A stretch of DNA of 64,000 bases from Lachnospiraceae bacterium. Its GTDB lineage: Bacteria > Bacillota > Clostridia > Lachnospirales > Lachnospiraceae. Positions 25,962 to 35,211 of this stretch are shown here, piece after piece. The position numbers and the translations under genes are program-made. The stretch's first letter is position 1. The number at the start of each line of letters is the position of its first letter. The stretch spans positions 1 through 64,000 of the forward strand of contig JAGBEV010000061.1 of NCBI GenBank assembly GCA_017936785.1. Reading direction: 5' to 3'. The notes under the pieces were generated by a model, which worked only from the letters and a program-made list of their open reading frames with translations, searched no databases and was not told the origin of the DNA.

Positions 25962-26357
25962 TCAGCTCCTTTTGGTAAATTCACTTCTGCATTTGGGACA
26001 GGTCACTATGATCTTTCCTTTTCCCTTTGGAATCCTGATCTTCTGTCCACAGTTTCTACAGGTATATATATGATGGGTCTTTCTGATCTTCATTCTGGAT
26101 TTTTCTTTTTGAAAGAATGCCCTGATCCCTTTTGTATGCTCATAAAACCACATATTCTGCCCCATACAGCGGCTGTGGTTTCTGGAAAAAATCCTTGTAT
26201 ATGCAAAGATCAGCAGAGCCCATGAAAAAAGATTCAGGATATGTGTCCTGGTAAAAGTATCAAACACCGCCAGGACAAAAGCCGTTCCGATCAAAAAAAC
26301 CGACAGCCCGTCCATACCATATCTTCCCTGCATAAAACGATAAAGTTTCTCTTTCAT
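25962..26357 (-). CDS. small membrane protein with C-terminal zinc ribbon
   Basis: A 131-residue protein. Two hydrophobic helices lie at about 18-36 and 42-56, a basic segment follows, and a zinc ribbon closes the protein (CRNCGQKIRIPKGKGKI, then CPKC). ATG 26357 is chosen because GGAG lies 8 bases upstream; the earlier GTG and ATG overlap or crowd that site. It is the first gene of the pair with DUF5685 and has a TATAAT about 35 bases upstream. Confidence 0.78.
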   Translation of the reverse strand: MKEKLYRFMQGRYGMDGLSVFLIGTAFVLAVFDTFTRTHILNLFSWALLIFAYTRIFSRNHSRCMGQNMWFYEHTKGIRAFFQKEKSRMKIRKTHHIYTCRNCGQKIRIPKGKGKIIVTCPKCRSEFTKRS

Positions 26358-26466
26358 TTTCATCACTCCGAACAGTCATATACGTGTATTATATATCCGG
26401 AAAACGGAAATAAAAACCCACTCTTTTATGATTTAAGGAAGATTTTATGCTTTGTTTGGAAGCCAT

Positions 26467-27135
26467 TTAGAAAAACAAAGTTTCCTCATATACAAGAAGC
26501 AGGGCGCCCTCTTCTACGGAAATCCAACCGTCCCTGCCTATAAATGCGTTGCTGACACCCAAGGCACATTCATTAGACAAGGCTCCCTCATATTCATATT
26601 TCAAGCCTTTGATCTCCACATGTTCCGCCCGGTCCGTCAAAGAAAAAACGGAAATGAGCCCCTGCATTTCCTTTGAAAATTTCTTTGCCCCGCAATACAA
26701 GACCTCCATTTGGCTCTGTTCCCGGATCATTCTGATATGGCATCCCTTTTTCTCGTAGCACAGCATCAGCTGGATATTCGCCAGGGTATGGGACAGCCTG
26801 CTGCCGCCAGTCCCTCCGAAGATCAGGATTTCTTCACAGCTCTGCCCATATGCTTTTGCTGCTGCCAATGCCATGTCCGTATCATCTTTCATGACCGGCA
26901 CCTGACAGAAGTTTTCTTTCAGGCTCATTCCTCCCATTCCACGCTCCAGATCCTTTTTGGAGACGGAGTCCATATCTCCGATCCAGTAGTCCGGCACAAT
27001 TCCTCTTTCCAAAAAGAAACTGATGCCTCCATCCACCGCAATGCTATAGACTGCATCCGTCTCTAAAACCTTATCCAGAAAAGTCCTCTCTGCTCCCAAA
27101 GGTGCCGCTCCTACCAATACACCGGTTCTGTTCAT
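26467..27135 (-). CDS. thiN: thiamine pyrophosphokinase
   Basis: A 222-residue enzyme of normal length. Motifs are AVDGG, WIGDMDSVSK, PVMKDDTDMALA, and FGGTGGSRLSHTLANI, all of the TPK family. The C-terminal beta domain (GLKYEYEGALSNECALGVSN) is complete. It transfers pyrophosphate from ATP to thiamine, the last step of thiamine diphosphate salvage. ATG 27135 is preferred over TTG 27165, which lies inside the upstream gene, although its GGAG is 13 bases away. No TPP riboswitch is visible upstream. Confidence 0.9.
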   Translation of the reverse strand: MNRTGVLVGAAPLGAERTFLDKVLETDAVYSIAVDGGISFFLERGIVPDYWIGDMDSVSKKDLERGMGGMSLKENFCQVPVMKDDTDMALAAAKAYGQSCEEILIFGGTGGSRLSHTLANIQLMLCYEKKGCHIRMIREQSQMEVLYCGAKKFSKEMQGLISVFSLTDRAEHVEIKGLKYEYEGALSNECALGVSNAFIGRDGWISVEEGALLLVYEETLFF

Positions 27136-27145
27136 ATGAATCTTC

Positions 27146-28270
27146 TTACTCCTTTTCCTTCCCAATCCTGATCTTTGATTTCAGCCCCCCGATCAAAAGG
27201 GGGATTCCCAATGCTCCCAGCACATACAAAAATGTATATTCCTGAATTCCCTTTGGTCCGTACAAATACCAGATATCTCCCAAAAATGCCGTCATATCAA
27301 AATCCGTAAAAATTCCCAACAGCCTGTTACAACCGGCAAAAAAACTCTTTACCACCATAATGCCTGCAAACTGGTGGATCATGATCTCCCATGTGTTTCT
27401 TCCCAAAACAGCAAGGGATTTACATGGACTAAAACTTTGTTCCAGTATTTGTGAAACTTTCAGCCAGAAAAGAATACCAATCACTCCTGACAAATAAGTC
27501 GCCAATACGCCAAAAGGATAATCGCAGGAAGCAGGAATGGCATAAACAGTCCTTCCATACCATGTATTTAACAGAAGCGCTATCAAAAGACAGCTTCCTA
27601 AACCTGTCCAGACAGGAACTTTTTTAAAGCTTTCCTCCAGAAAGTCCTTATAAATCATACCAAAAGCATAAAAGGGCATAAAATAAAGAATCCTGAAAAC
27701 CGGATACAATCCTGCCTCATGATATCCATGTCCGGAAAGATACACACCTGCAAAGCCTGCTGCCACAAATGCCGCCTGCAGTATCCTGTCAGTTACCTTT
27801 GGCTTACTAATAAGATCCAAAAGCACTTTGCACAAGCCGTATATAAACTGCACCATAAAAAACGGGAAAATAAACCAGCTTCCCATATTTAAAACATACA
27901 GATTTTCGCTGTTTATGGGAAATAAAAGCAGGCTGCGGAAAGTAAAAGGCTCCCCAAAGGTAAACCCGCATTTATGCAGGACCAATATGACCAGTCCATA
28001 AAACAGATTCCACCCCCATAAAGGAATCAATAAAGTTTTTATTTTATACCACAAATAAGAAAAGGGCTTTTCTAATTTCTCCCTTTGAAAAAAATATCCG
28101 GAACCAAATACAAATATGGCAAGATGAAAAGCGCCGAAATGTATCCAGTTGGATAACATTTCAATTCCTCCGCCGTCACAATGGCTCAAAACCACAAATA
28201 ATATGCCAAATCCGTATAGATACCGGAATTGAAGATTTTCACTTTTTCCCTTTTGCACCTGCCCTCTCAT
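27146..28270 (-). CDS. acyltransferase-3 family membrane protein
   Basis: A 374-residue protein with about ten helices, of the acyltransferase-3 family. The N-terminus carries the family pattern FRYLYGFGILFVVLSHCD with the catalytic-type histidine, and the block FVFGSGYFFQRE. Members O-acetylate cell-surface sugars using cytosolic acetyl-CoA. It is followed 10 bases on by the thiamine kinase gene. A divergent second acyltransferase-3 gene lies across a 134-base gap. Confidence 0.88.
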   Translation of the reverse strand: MRGQVQKGKSENLQFRYLYGFGILFVVLSHCDGGGIEMLSNWIHFGAFHLAIFVFGSGYFFQREKLEKPFSYLWYKIKTLLIPLWGWNLFYGLVILVLHKCGFTFGEPFTFRSLLLFPINSENLYVLNMGSWFIFPFFMVQFIYGLCKVLLDLISKPKVTDRILQAAFVAAGFAGVYLSGHGYHEAGLYPVFRILYFMPFYAFGMIYKDFLEESFKKVPVWTGLGSCLLIALLLNTWYGRTVYAIPASCDYPFGVLATYLSGVIGILFWLKVSQILEQSFSPCKSLAVLGRNTWEIMIHQFAGIMVVKSFFAGCNRLLGIFTDFDMTAFLGDIWYLYGPKGIQEYTFLYVLGALGIPLLIGGLKSKIRIGKEKE

Positions 28271-28321
28271 ATGACATTTTTCCTTTCTGATGCCAAAAAG
28301 ACTTTCCTTCTCTCTTAAATA

Positions 28322-28350
28322 TTGTCAAAAAAATCCATTCGTATTATACT
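28322..28350 (+). promoter_or_regulatory. sigma-A promoter of the plus-strand acyltransferase
   Basis: TTGTCA (28322-28327), a 17-base spacer and TATACT (28345-28350), about 50 bases before the start codon. Confidence 0.78.
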
Positions 28351-28404
28351 TTACTTAAATTTTCATCTGTTTGCAATACAATATGACGAAAGTGAGTTCT
28401 TATT

Positions 28405-29556
28405 ATGGGGAAAACAATTGAAGATACCAGAGGACTTTCAGAGAGGAATCCTTCCATGATGCGGGATTCCAACTTTGAATTGCTTCGCGTGCTTTCCATT
28501 CTCTGCATTATTTCTTTTCATTGTGCATGGGAAGGCGGATTTGAATATCCTGAATTTTGTTTTAACAAATTTTTGATTGAATCATTTCATATGCTGGGAG
28601 AATTAGGGGTAAATCTTTTTATCCTGATTTCCGGCTATCATATGCTTTATGGCAAATTTAAACCGTCAAAATTGATCGCCCTTCTTTTAGAGGTGCAGTT
28701 TTATAACTGGATCTGTGTATTCTTATGCGTTCATTTCGGCACGCTGACTCTGGATAAAAGAACCATTCTGACCAATTTCTTTCCAATTGCGGAATACAAG
28801 TACTGGTTTGCAACAGTCTATATCCTTCTGTATATCTTATCACCTTATATTAACAAATTGCTTTTGAGCCTGTCTCAGAAGGATTTTCAACGTTTACTTA
28901 TGATCTGTCTGGGTATTTTCTGTATCTTCCCTACCCTGTATGGTGCGCTGAAAAACGATACGGAAACGCTGTTTTACTACAACCGTTTTATCTGGCTGCT
29001 GATCGTCTACATGATCGGCGCATATATTCGTCTTTATCCGCCTCAGAAGATCACTGATCCGGTAAAATGGCTGGGCATTTCCATATTCATTTTCTTTCTG
29101 ATGGAATGCGCCATCTATATTCTGGAAAAATTTCAGCCCTTTTTCAATAAGGTCGGCATCATAGGCGGCAACTATTTCTGGCGCCCCAATACCATACTGA
29201 TGATTGCTTTGAGCGTCAGCCTTTTTCTATGTTTCCGTTTCATTGCCGTAAAACCTCTTAAGCCTGTCAATCTGCTGGCTTCCACTACTTTTGGTATTTA
29301 CCTTCTCCATGACGGACAGTTGAACTTTTATATGTGGCAGGTACTATTGGACAGCACACGTTTTACCTATTCCCGCCAGCTCATATTGTTCATTCCTTCC
29401 CGTGTTCTTTTGATATTTACCATAGGGGCTTGTGTGGATCTGCTGCGGCAGTTTCTGTTCAGATCATGCAAAAATGTGATTTTGGCAATTCCTTTTGAGC
29501 GGATTCTGAAAGCGCTTTCCATGAAACAGGATTCGGAATACGGACAGACGGATTGA
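28405..29556 (+). CDS. acyltransferase-3 family membrane protein, plus strand
   Basis: A 383-residue protein with about ten helices. The N-terminal motif is NFELLRVLSILCIISFHCAW with the conserved R and H, then GVNLFILISGYHM. The late motif TFGIYLLHD is typical. Start choice is uncertain: ATG 28405 has a weak GTGAG site, while ATG 28459 (MRDSNFEL) has GAGAGGAA upstream and would remove a polar leader. It is one of only two plus-strand genes. It ends one base before the convergent DHHW gene. Confidence 0.88.
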   Translation: MGKTIEDTRGLSERNPSMMRDSNFELLRVLSILCIISFHCAWEGGFEYPEFCFNKFLIESFHMLGELGVNLFILISGYHMLYGKFKPSKLIALLLEVQFYNWICVFLCVHFGTLTLDKRTILTNFFPIAEYKYWFATVYILLYILSPYINKLLLSLSQKDFQRLLMICLGIFCIFPTLYGALKNDTETLFYYNRFIWLLIVYMIGAYIRLYPPQKITDPVKWLGISIFIFFLMECAIYILEKFQPFFNKVGIIGGNYFWRPNTILMIALSVSLFLCFRFIAVKPLKPVNLLASTTFGIYLLHDGQLNFYMWQVLLDSTRFTYSRQLILFIPSRVLLIFTIGACVDLLRQFLFRSCKNVILAIPFERILKALSMKQDSEYGQTD

Positions 29557-29557
29557 T

Positions 29558-30730
29558 CTAATGATAACTGATTTCTCCCAGTTGGGTATAGGCTGCCAGA
29601 TCATCGGCAAAAGAGCGTTCCGCCAGTTCAAATATGACCACATCGGGCCGGATCAGATCGATATAATCCTTCATATGGGTATAATTGACTCTGGAAGTAA
29701 AATATACTTCCCTGTAACGATAGGTATACCATGTCTCCCTGTTATCCATAAAACTGTCATGAAGAATCAGCACTGTTTTGTCATTGGGCGCCTCTTCATT
29801 ATAAAAATATGCCATATTGTTTCCCGGTTCCACAGGAACATCTACACGGTAAGGGCTGTCAGTGGCAGCAGTATAAGCTGAAATCTCCCTGCACTCCAGG
29901 TTTGGTATACAGTCAAGGATCGGCTCACTGGTGGCAAAAAACTCAAGTCCCCAGGTTATTCCCCAGGATTTCCCAAATTCTTCCCCTCCATATGCTCCGC
30001 CTCCAAAATCTTCTTCCTTCATTACGGGAATATCCGGATAGGTTTCATGGATGATCTCATCAACCATGGAGAGACCATAAAAAGCTCCCAGAGCATTCCA
30101 ATGGGCGCAATCATATTTCTGATTGTAAATCTGCACATCCTCTTTGATCTGTCTAAACTCTTCATGGGGAACTACATGAGGAATCTGCAGCCGGTCCAGT
30201 TTTCTTTCTGCCATATCCAGAGTGCTTTCCCGGCTTTCATCCACATAAATGGTATCCGGCATATATTCACCATAAACCGAGGCTTTATCCGGACAGATCA
30301 TAAAGACAAACAAGCCGTCATTTTCCTTTACATAAGCATTAGTCCGGGAAAGATAGGTCATCAGGTCATCCATGAGATCCTCATCAATATTCAGTCTCTG
30401 GTAATTCTGCACATAGCCTTCGTCAGCGGGAAAAATATATTCCTTTTTTCCAAACATATGGAGGTCTTCTGAAAATTGCCCGAACACTTCATAGGTAATG
30501 TCTGCGTTTAAAACAATCGCCGTATTTCTAAAACCCACTCTGTCTTCCACGTAATGCCCATACCACTCTGTATGAAGTTTATCAAAATGCAGTCCCGGCC
30601 ATTTGGTAAGCGCCCTGTTTTCCAGTTCGGAATCTTCTGTTTCTGTATCCAGCATCAGAAACGGAATGAAAATGACAGCTACAAAACAGACTGCAAACAA
30701 AATATCCAGTACTTTCTTTATTTTTTTCAT
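29558..30730 (-). CDS. DHHW/AlgX-like acetyltransferase partner
   Basis: A 390-residue protein with an N-terminal membrane anchor (about 8-28) and the rest outside. Family hallmarks are SELENRALTKWP, the DCAHWNALGAFYG motif (DHHW-like, here DCAHW), and ILHDSFMDN. This is the SGNH-type extracytoplasmic partner of MBOAT acyltransferases, comparable in role to AlgJ or AlgX. ATG 30730 has AGGAGG upstream and is 8 bases after the MBOAT stop, so the two are one cassette that probably O-acetylates a surface polymer. Confidence 0.88.
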   Translation of the reverse strand: MKKIKKVLDILFAVCFVAVIFIPFLMLDTETEDSELENRALTKWPGLHFDKLHTEWYGHYVEDRVGFRNTAIVLNADITYEVFGQFSEDLHMFGKKEYIFPADEGYVQNYQRLNIDEDLMDDLMTYLSRTNAYVKENDGLFVFMICPDKASVYGEYMPDTIYVDESRESTLDMAERKLDRLQIPHVVPHEEFRQIKEDVQIYNQKYDCAHWNALGAFYGLSMVDEIIHETYPDIPVMKEEDFGGGAYGGEEFGKSWGITWGLEFFATSEPILDCIPNLECREISAYTAATDSPYRVDVPVEPGNNMAYFYNEEAPNDKTVLILHDSFMDNRETWYTYRYREVYFTSRVNYTHMKDYIDLIRPDVVIFELAERSFADDLAAYTQLGEISYH

Positions 30731-30738
30731 GGCTCCTC

Positions 30739-32229
30739 CTAAAATCGGAAATAAATAAAAGGATTGTAAGTGCTGGTAATCACAAACATAAAACTGAGAG
30801 CCAGCAGCAAAAGCAATACCGCTCTTTTACATAGAATAAAAGGTATACTGTTCTTTATCCGGATCATATTCTCCCCATTCTGATCATCCAAAGACAGTGC
30901 CTTCATCCACGGAATACATGCGATCAACGCAACCATAAACAGGCACATCATACGGCTGTCCAGATAATAGTATTGATGATATGCAACAAAAGCATTTCCG
31001 GTAATGCCAAACATCACCTTCAGATACCTCAGGGTTTCGCCTACATCCACGATTTTAAACAAAACCCATCCAACGATTACCACCAGCATGGTGTAAATAT
31101 GGCACCATACAGCCTTTAATACTTTTAACAGCTTCCTTAAAGGATTTTCTATTTTGCCTTTTTCTGCTTCAGCTTTTAATTCCCTTTCTGCTCTTCTCTT
31201 CTTTTTCAGATTTTCCAGGATTCTTTCCAATATGGAAAACATTCCGTGCCACAATCCCCACAGCACAAAGCCCCATGCTGCTCCGTGCCAAAGCCCCGTA
31301 GCAAGAAATACAATGAACAGATGCACATATACATTTCCTCTTCGGTTGCCGCCCAGAGGAATGTACAGATAATCCTTAAACCATGTGGAAAGGGAAATAT
31401 GCCATCTGCGCCAGAACTCCCGGATGGATTTGGATATATAAGGGTAGTTAAAGTTTTCCGGGAAATGAAAGCCGAATATCTTGCCCAATCCGATTGCCAT
31501 GTCTGAATAGCCCGAAAAATCAAAATATATCTGCAGCGTATAAGCAACAGCACCGATCCATGCCACAGAACTGCTCATATAGTCTATATTGCTTCCCATG
31601 ATCCGGTCCGCCAGCTCACCCATGGAATTTGCCAGAATGGCTTTCTTGGAAAGTCCGATGATAAACCGCTCCGCACCGGCTGCAAACAGCTCAGGTGAAT
31701 GAGTCCGTTTGGTCAGGGACCTGCTCACATCCCCATAACGCACAATGGGTCCTGCGATCAACTGGGGAAACATGGAAATATACAAAGCCAGATTCAGGGG
31801 ATTTTTCTGCACGATCTCCCTGTCCCTGTATACGTCGATACAATAGGAAAGCCCCTGAAAGGTGTAAAAGGAAATGCCGATGGGCAGTGCGATCTCCGGC
31901 ACTTTTAAAAGCCCCGGCAGGATACGGCTTAAGTTAGCCACTACAAATCCTGTATATTTGAAAATGCCCAAAATTCCCAGATTGGTAATGACTGCCAGCG
32001 TAAGCCACAGCTTTCTTTTTGCTTCAAAAGAATAAATAGCCATGCCAAAGGCATAGTTGCAGATAATGGAGCCCAGCATCACAAATACATATACCGGTTC
32101 GCCCCAAGCATAAAAAAGGAGACTGCAAAGAAGCAGGAAAATATTCTTTCCCCGCCCGGGCATCAGATAATAACCGATGATCGTAATGGGCAAAAAAGCG
32201 CACAAAAAGATGATCGTACTAAATACCAT
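30739..32229 (-). CDS. MBOAT O-acyltransferase (AlgI/DltB-like), cassette 1
   Basis: A 496-residue polytopic protein. Key motifs are ISFYTFQGLSYCIDVYR, the block SIREFWRRWHISLSTWFKDY with YLYIPLGGNRRG, and the catalytic His in GLWHGAAWGFVLWGLWHG. These define the AlgI type. A basic hydrophilic loop (about 330-360) interrupts the core. ATG 32229 (MVFSTIIF) has AAAGGAGG nine bases upstream. It moves acetyl groups across the membrane for its DHHW partner. Confidence 0.93.
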   Translation of the reverse strand: MVFSTIIFLCAFLPITIIGYYLMPGRGKNIFLLLCSLLFYAWGEPVYVFVMLGSIICNYAFGMAIYSFEAKRKLWLTLAVITNLGILGIFKYTGFVVANLSRILPGLLKVPEIALPIGISFYTFQGLSYCIDVYRDREIVQKNPLNLALYISMFPQLIAGPIVRYGDVSRSLTKRTHSPELFAAGAERFIIGLSKKAILANSMGELADRIMGSNIDYMSSSVAWIGAVAYTLQIYFDFSGYSDMAIGLGKIFGFHFPENFNYPYISKSIREFWRRWHISLSTWFKDYLYIPLGGNRRGNVYVHLFIVFLATGLWHGAAWGFVLWGLWHGMFSILERILENLKKKRRAERELKAEAEKGKIENPLRKLLKVLKAVWCHIYTMLVVIVGWVLFKIVDVGETLRYLKVMFGITGNAFVAYHQYYYLDSRMMCLFMVALIACIPWMKALSLDDQNGENMIRIKNSIPFILCKRAVLLLLLALSFMFVITSTYNPFIYFRF

Positions 32230-32272
32230 GACTGCTGTCCTCCTTTCCAATTCTTATTGGATATGTTCTTTT

Positions 32273-33631
32273 TCAGTTTTTACTCCAGATCACAGGCTCA
32301 TATATTCTGCGCATTTCCTTGACCATTCTGTTATGGTCGGCTTTATCAATGAGCACATCGCATTTTCCTTTTTCACTTCCGATGGTGATCACTTTTTCAA
32401 AGGAATAAGTATCTTTCAGATAGTGAGCCATATTTTCTTTGCTGGCATTTTTATTGTAAATCTTAATATAGGCATATCCTTTGTAATCTGAAGAAGGGTA
32501 AAACAGAATTTTCAACCGCTTTGCAAAATCCTGACAAAGCAGCTTCTCATAAAATCCCCTCATCTCTTCCATTTCACCGATCAGCATAAAGTATACCGGC
32601 GTATCTCCTTTTGGCAGTTTTCTCTTAAGATAATTGCGGTACGGAGACTTGCGCATGGTTGCAAAAATATCTTCTTCCGCATGATTTTGAAACTCTCCAT
32701 AATAGATCACTACCATATCCTCCAAAATAGAAGTAATAAATGTATGGAAATGATTTTCACTGATAAATTCCATAACCGTTTCTGCCGTTTCATGGGAAAT
32801 GACATATACATACTCAAAACGCTTTTCCCCTATATCATATAATGCCGCACCGTCCATGGCAATGACCGGCATATTCAGCCTGATATCTGAAAGCACTTCC
32901 ACCATGGAACCGGGGGTACGCATGGTGGAGATTACCAGCCTGGCTCCGTCATCCAGCAGTCTGTTCAGCTCCACCTTGCTGTAAGGAGTCAGGGATTCTT
33001 TTACGGTCACAAGCGTATCATCCAGATCCGATATAAACAGAATTTCCTTATGCTTTTTCCTGGGAAGTCTGAAGGAATTGATCGCCACACCCAGGATAAT
33101 GCCGATCATGGTGTCCAGTACTCTGTTTAATACAAACAGATATGGATTTTCGTCCATACCGTGATTTACTACAATGGATAAAAATACCACACAGGAAAAG
33201 TAGGAAGCATTCTTCCTGTTGATCAGGACCGTTACATAAATAACAGGAATAATACACAGGGAAATGATCAGCGCCCAAACAGGATTGTCCTGAAAATTTC
33301 CTATACCGGCAGTCTGCTCCCCTATGAGCACAATCAGCCCAAATGCAGCTCCTATCATAGTGCCAATGGTTCTTTGAATGCCCATTTCCAGAGAATTGGA
33401 CACATAAGGCATAATGCACCACAGCACTGCCAGTTGGGAATAGAACACGATCCCATCCGGTCTTAAATAGGACACAAGAAAACATAATAGTACGCCTACT
33501 GCCGATTTCATAATGCGCAGACCAATTGGCGGCATTTTCCACTGCATCGGTCTGCTTCCCTTTTTCTGTGCCAACTGCCTGCTATTTTTCCGATGCTTCC
33601 AGCATCTTTCCTGCGTCTTCTGCTCTGCCAT
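32273..33631 (-). CDS. fusion of FUSC-like membrane domain and HAD phosphatase
   Basis: A 452-residue protein. Residues about 35-190 hold four to five helices of the FUSC/aromatic-acid-exporter N-domain type (RIMKSAVGVLLCFLVSYLRP, then TIGTMIGAAFGLIVLIG). From about 205 on there is a Cof-type HAD domain: FISDLDDTLVT (motif I), STMRTPGS (motif II), a cap domain, and VITIGSEKGKCDVLI near the end. Motif III/IV Asp residues are less clear (KCDVLIDKADH). ATG 33631 has GAGGTAA upstream and lies inside the last 50 bases of the NUDIX gene. The fusion is unusual and its substrate is unknown. Confidence 0.85.
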   Translation of the reverse strand: MAEQKTQERCWKHRKNSRQLAQKKGSRPMQWKMPPIGLRIMKSAVGVLLCFLVSYLRPDGIVFYSQLAVLWCIMPYVSNSLEMGIQRTIGTMIGAAFGLIVLIGEQTAGIGNFQDNPVWALIISLCIIPVIYVTVLINRKNASYFSCVVFLSIVVNHGMDENPYLFVLNRVLDTMIGIILGVAINSFRLPRKKHKEILFISDLDDTLVTVKESLTPYSKVELNRLLDDGARLVISTMRTPGSMVEVLSDIRLNMPVIAMDGAALYDIGEKRFEYVYVISHETAETVMEFISENHFHTFITSILEDMVVIYYGEFQNHAEEDIFATMRKSPYRNYLKRKLPKGDTPVYFMLIGEMEEMRGFYEKLLCQDFAKRLKILFYPSSDYKGYAYIKIYNKNASKENMAHYLKDTYSFEKVITIGSEKGKCDVLIDKADHNRMVKEMRRIYEPVIWSKN

Positions 33632-34085
33632 TTATCATTACCTCACTGAGCCTTTCTCCCATATAGTGCAGTTTCATGGAAAAGAACGGCGCATCCTCTA
33701 AAAGCATTTTCAGAAATATCCTGTCCCCTTCCCAAAGGTTCAGATCCCATAACCTGTCCTTTTTTACCCATTCCAGAGTACCTTCATCACAGGGAATCAT
33801 ATCTCCTTCATAACCATCTGCCGTATACAGGCACATATATTCCGTTTCAAATGTATCCGTGGAAAAGGTGATGATCCCCCTGAAACGAAAGGCTGTCAGG
33901 GTCAGTCCGGTTTCCTCTTTCACTTCCCTGAGCAGACATTCCTCAGGACTTTCGCCTTTTTCAAAATGCCCTCCCACACCGATCCATTTATCCTTATTGA
34001 CATCATTCTGCTTGCTGACACGGTGCAGCATCAGATAGCAGTCATCTTTCTCAATATAACAAAGTGTTGTAAGTTTTTCTTTCAT
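33582..34085 (-). CDS. NUDIX hydrolase, MutT/8-oxo-dGTP diphosphatase type
   Basis: A 167-residue protein with a full Nudix box starting GGHFEKGESPEECLLREV and ending KEETGL. The upstream KDKWIGVGGHF is typical of 8-oxo-dGTP diphosphatases of this size. ATG 34085 has AAAGGT upstream. The C-terminal coding overlaps the FUSC-HAD start by 50 bases, so expression is coupled. It would sanitise oxidised nucleotides in the cytosol. Confidence 0.9.
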   Translation of the reverse strand: MKEKLTTLCYIEKDDCYLMLHRVSKQNDVNKDKWIGVGGHFEKGESPEECLLREVKEETGLTLTAFRFRGIITFSTDTFETEYMCLYTADGYEGDMIPCDEGTLEWVKKDRLWDLNLWEGDRIFLKMLLEDAPFFSMKLHYMGERLSEVMINGRAEDAGKMLEASEK

Positions 34086-34143
34086 GCTTTTACCTTTCAA
34101 TATTAAACCGGAAGTCTTTCAAATCCCCTTATTGGGGGCACGG

Positions 34144-35127
34144 TCAGTAAAACAGATCAGGATAACGCTCCTTCATAAACTGACAGTACGCCGAAGCTCC
34201 CGCCTGGTTCAAATGATCTGCATCCCCAAAATAATCATTGGGATACATATAAAAATCCCCAAATATCTGCACAGTTGGATTAGCAATCGCTAACTCATCC
34301 ATGTATTGACGGTAATGGCTCTTAAAATCCTCTGTCAAAATGGACCGTGAGGTTTCATTCATGGGAAGCTGCTCCACCACAACACGGATTCCCTGTTCAC
34401 TGCAAAGGTCAAAGATTTTCTGCATATAAATGGTGATCACATCTGAAGAAATAAAATCCGCTTCTTTTGCCTCCCCGTTTACATCTCCGCTTCCATTGGC
34501 AAGACCGAAAAAATTGTGTCCCCGTTCTAAAGTCATCTGCTGGTATTTGGAAACGTTTGCTCCGTGTCTGCCGATAAAAGCAGCATTTTTTAATGCCGTA
34601 CAATATTTATTGGGCATGTAAAACCGGTACATGGCATATTCCAGCCTGTAATTTTCAATCAGTATATTCTCATTGTTTTGGCAGCCTGCCGCAATCTGAA
34701 ACAGTTCTGCAGTATCCTCCCTGTTCATCACATGGAAATAAATATTTCTGGTCCAAAGAGCATCTACATCCATGTAATGCATGGGCGCATAGGCGATTAC
34801 CACACATTCCGACGCCGGGTGATGCTCCAGATATTCCTTCAGGGTATAATATCCCTCTATGGGAGTTGTGCCCCCTAAAGCCAGATTATAACAGCTGTCT
34901 GAAAGCTCATCAGGTATAAAGCCCGCCTTAGTACGGGAATCTCCAATGATCAGCACTCTGTTAGTATCCTGATTTTTTGTCACATAATCCTTCTGCTGTC
35001 TGTACATGGCATATTCTTCATCCATATACCACATGGGAAAAAGGGCACAATAAAGAGGCAGAACAATAAAAAGCGGCAGAACAATGCCTATGAACTTTTG
35101 AACCAGCTTCCAAATCTGCTGCCACAT
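34144..35127 (-). CDS. SGNH-type acetyltransferase partner, cassette 2
   Basis: A 327-residue protein with an N-terminal membrane helix (about 10-32) and an extracytoplasmic SGNH-like domain. The motif VLIIGDSRTKAG holds the Ser nucleophile and GDADHLNQAG the Asp-His pair. ATG 35127 (MWQQIWK) has GGAG nine bases upstream. It follows the second MBOAT by 84 bases and likely takes its acetyl group, as DltD, AlgJ or PatB-type partners do. It is only distantly related to the DHHW protein of cassette 1. Confidence 0.85.
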   Translation of the reverse strand: MWQQIWKLVQKFIGIVLPLFIVLPLYCALFPMWYMDEEYAMYRQQKDYVTKNQDTNRVLIIGDSRTKAGFIPDELSDSCYNLALGGTTPIEGYYTLKEYLEHHPASECVVIAYAPMHYMDVDALWTRNIYFHVMNREDTAELFQIAAGCQNNENILIENYRLEYAMYRFYMPNKYCTALKNAAFIGRHGANVSKYQQMTLERGHNFFGLANGSGDVNGEAKEADFISSDVITIYMQKIFDLCSEQGIRVVVEQLPMNETSRSILTEDFKSHYRQYMDELAIANPTVQIFGDFYMYPNDYFGDADHLNQAGASAYCQFMKERYPDLFY

Positions 35128-35211
35128 CCTTTTGTACTCCTTTCTTTCTGTTTTTCCCAAACCGGATGCTGATTTCACAGTCCGGTTTCCGGAAACCTTT
35201 TATTGACATGA

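Noticed and set aside
27136-28404. A TPP riboswitch for the thiamine pyrophosphokinase gene
   Set aside because: No CTGAGA-type thi-box was found near the gene or at the head of its transcript.
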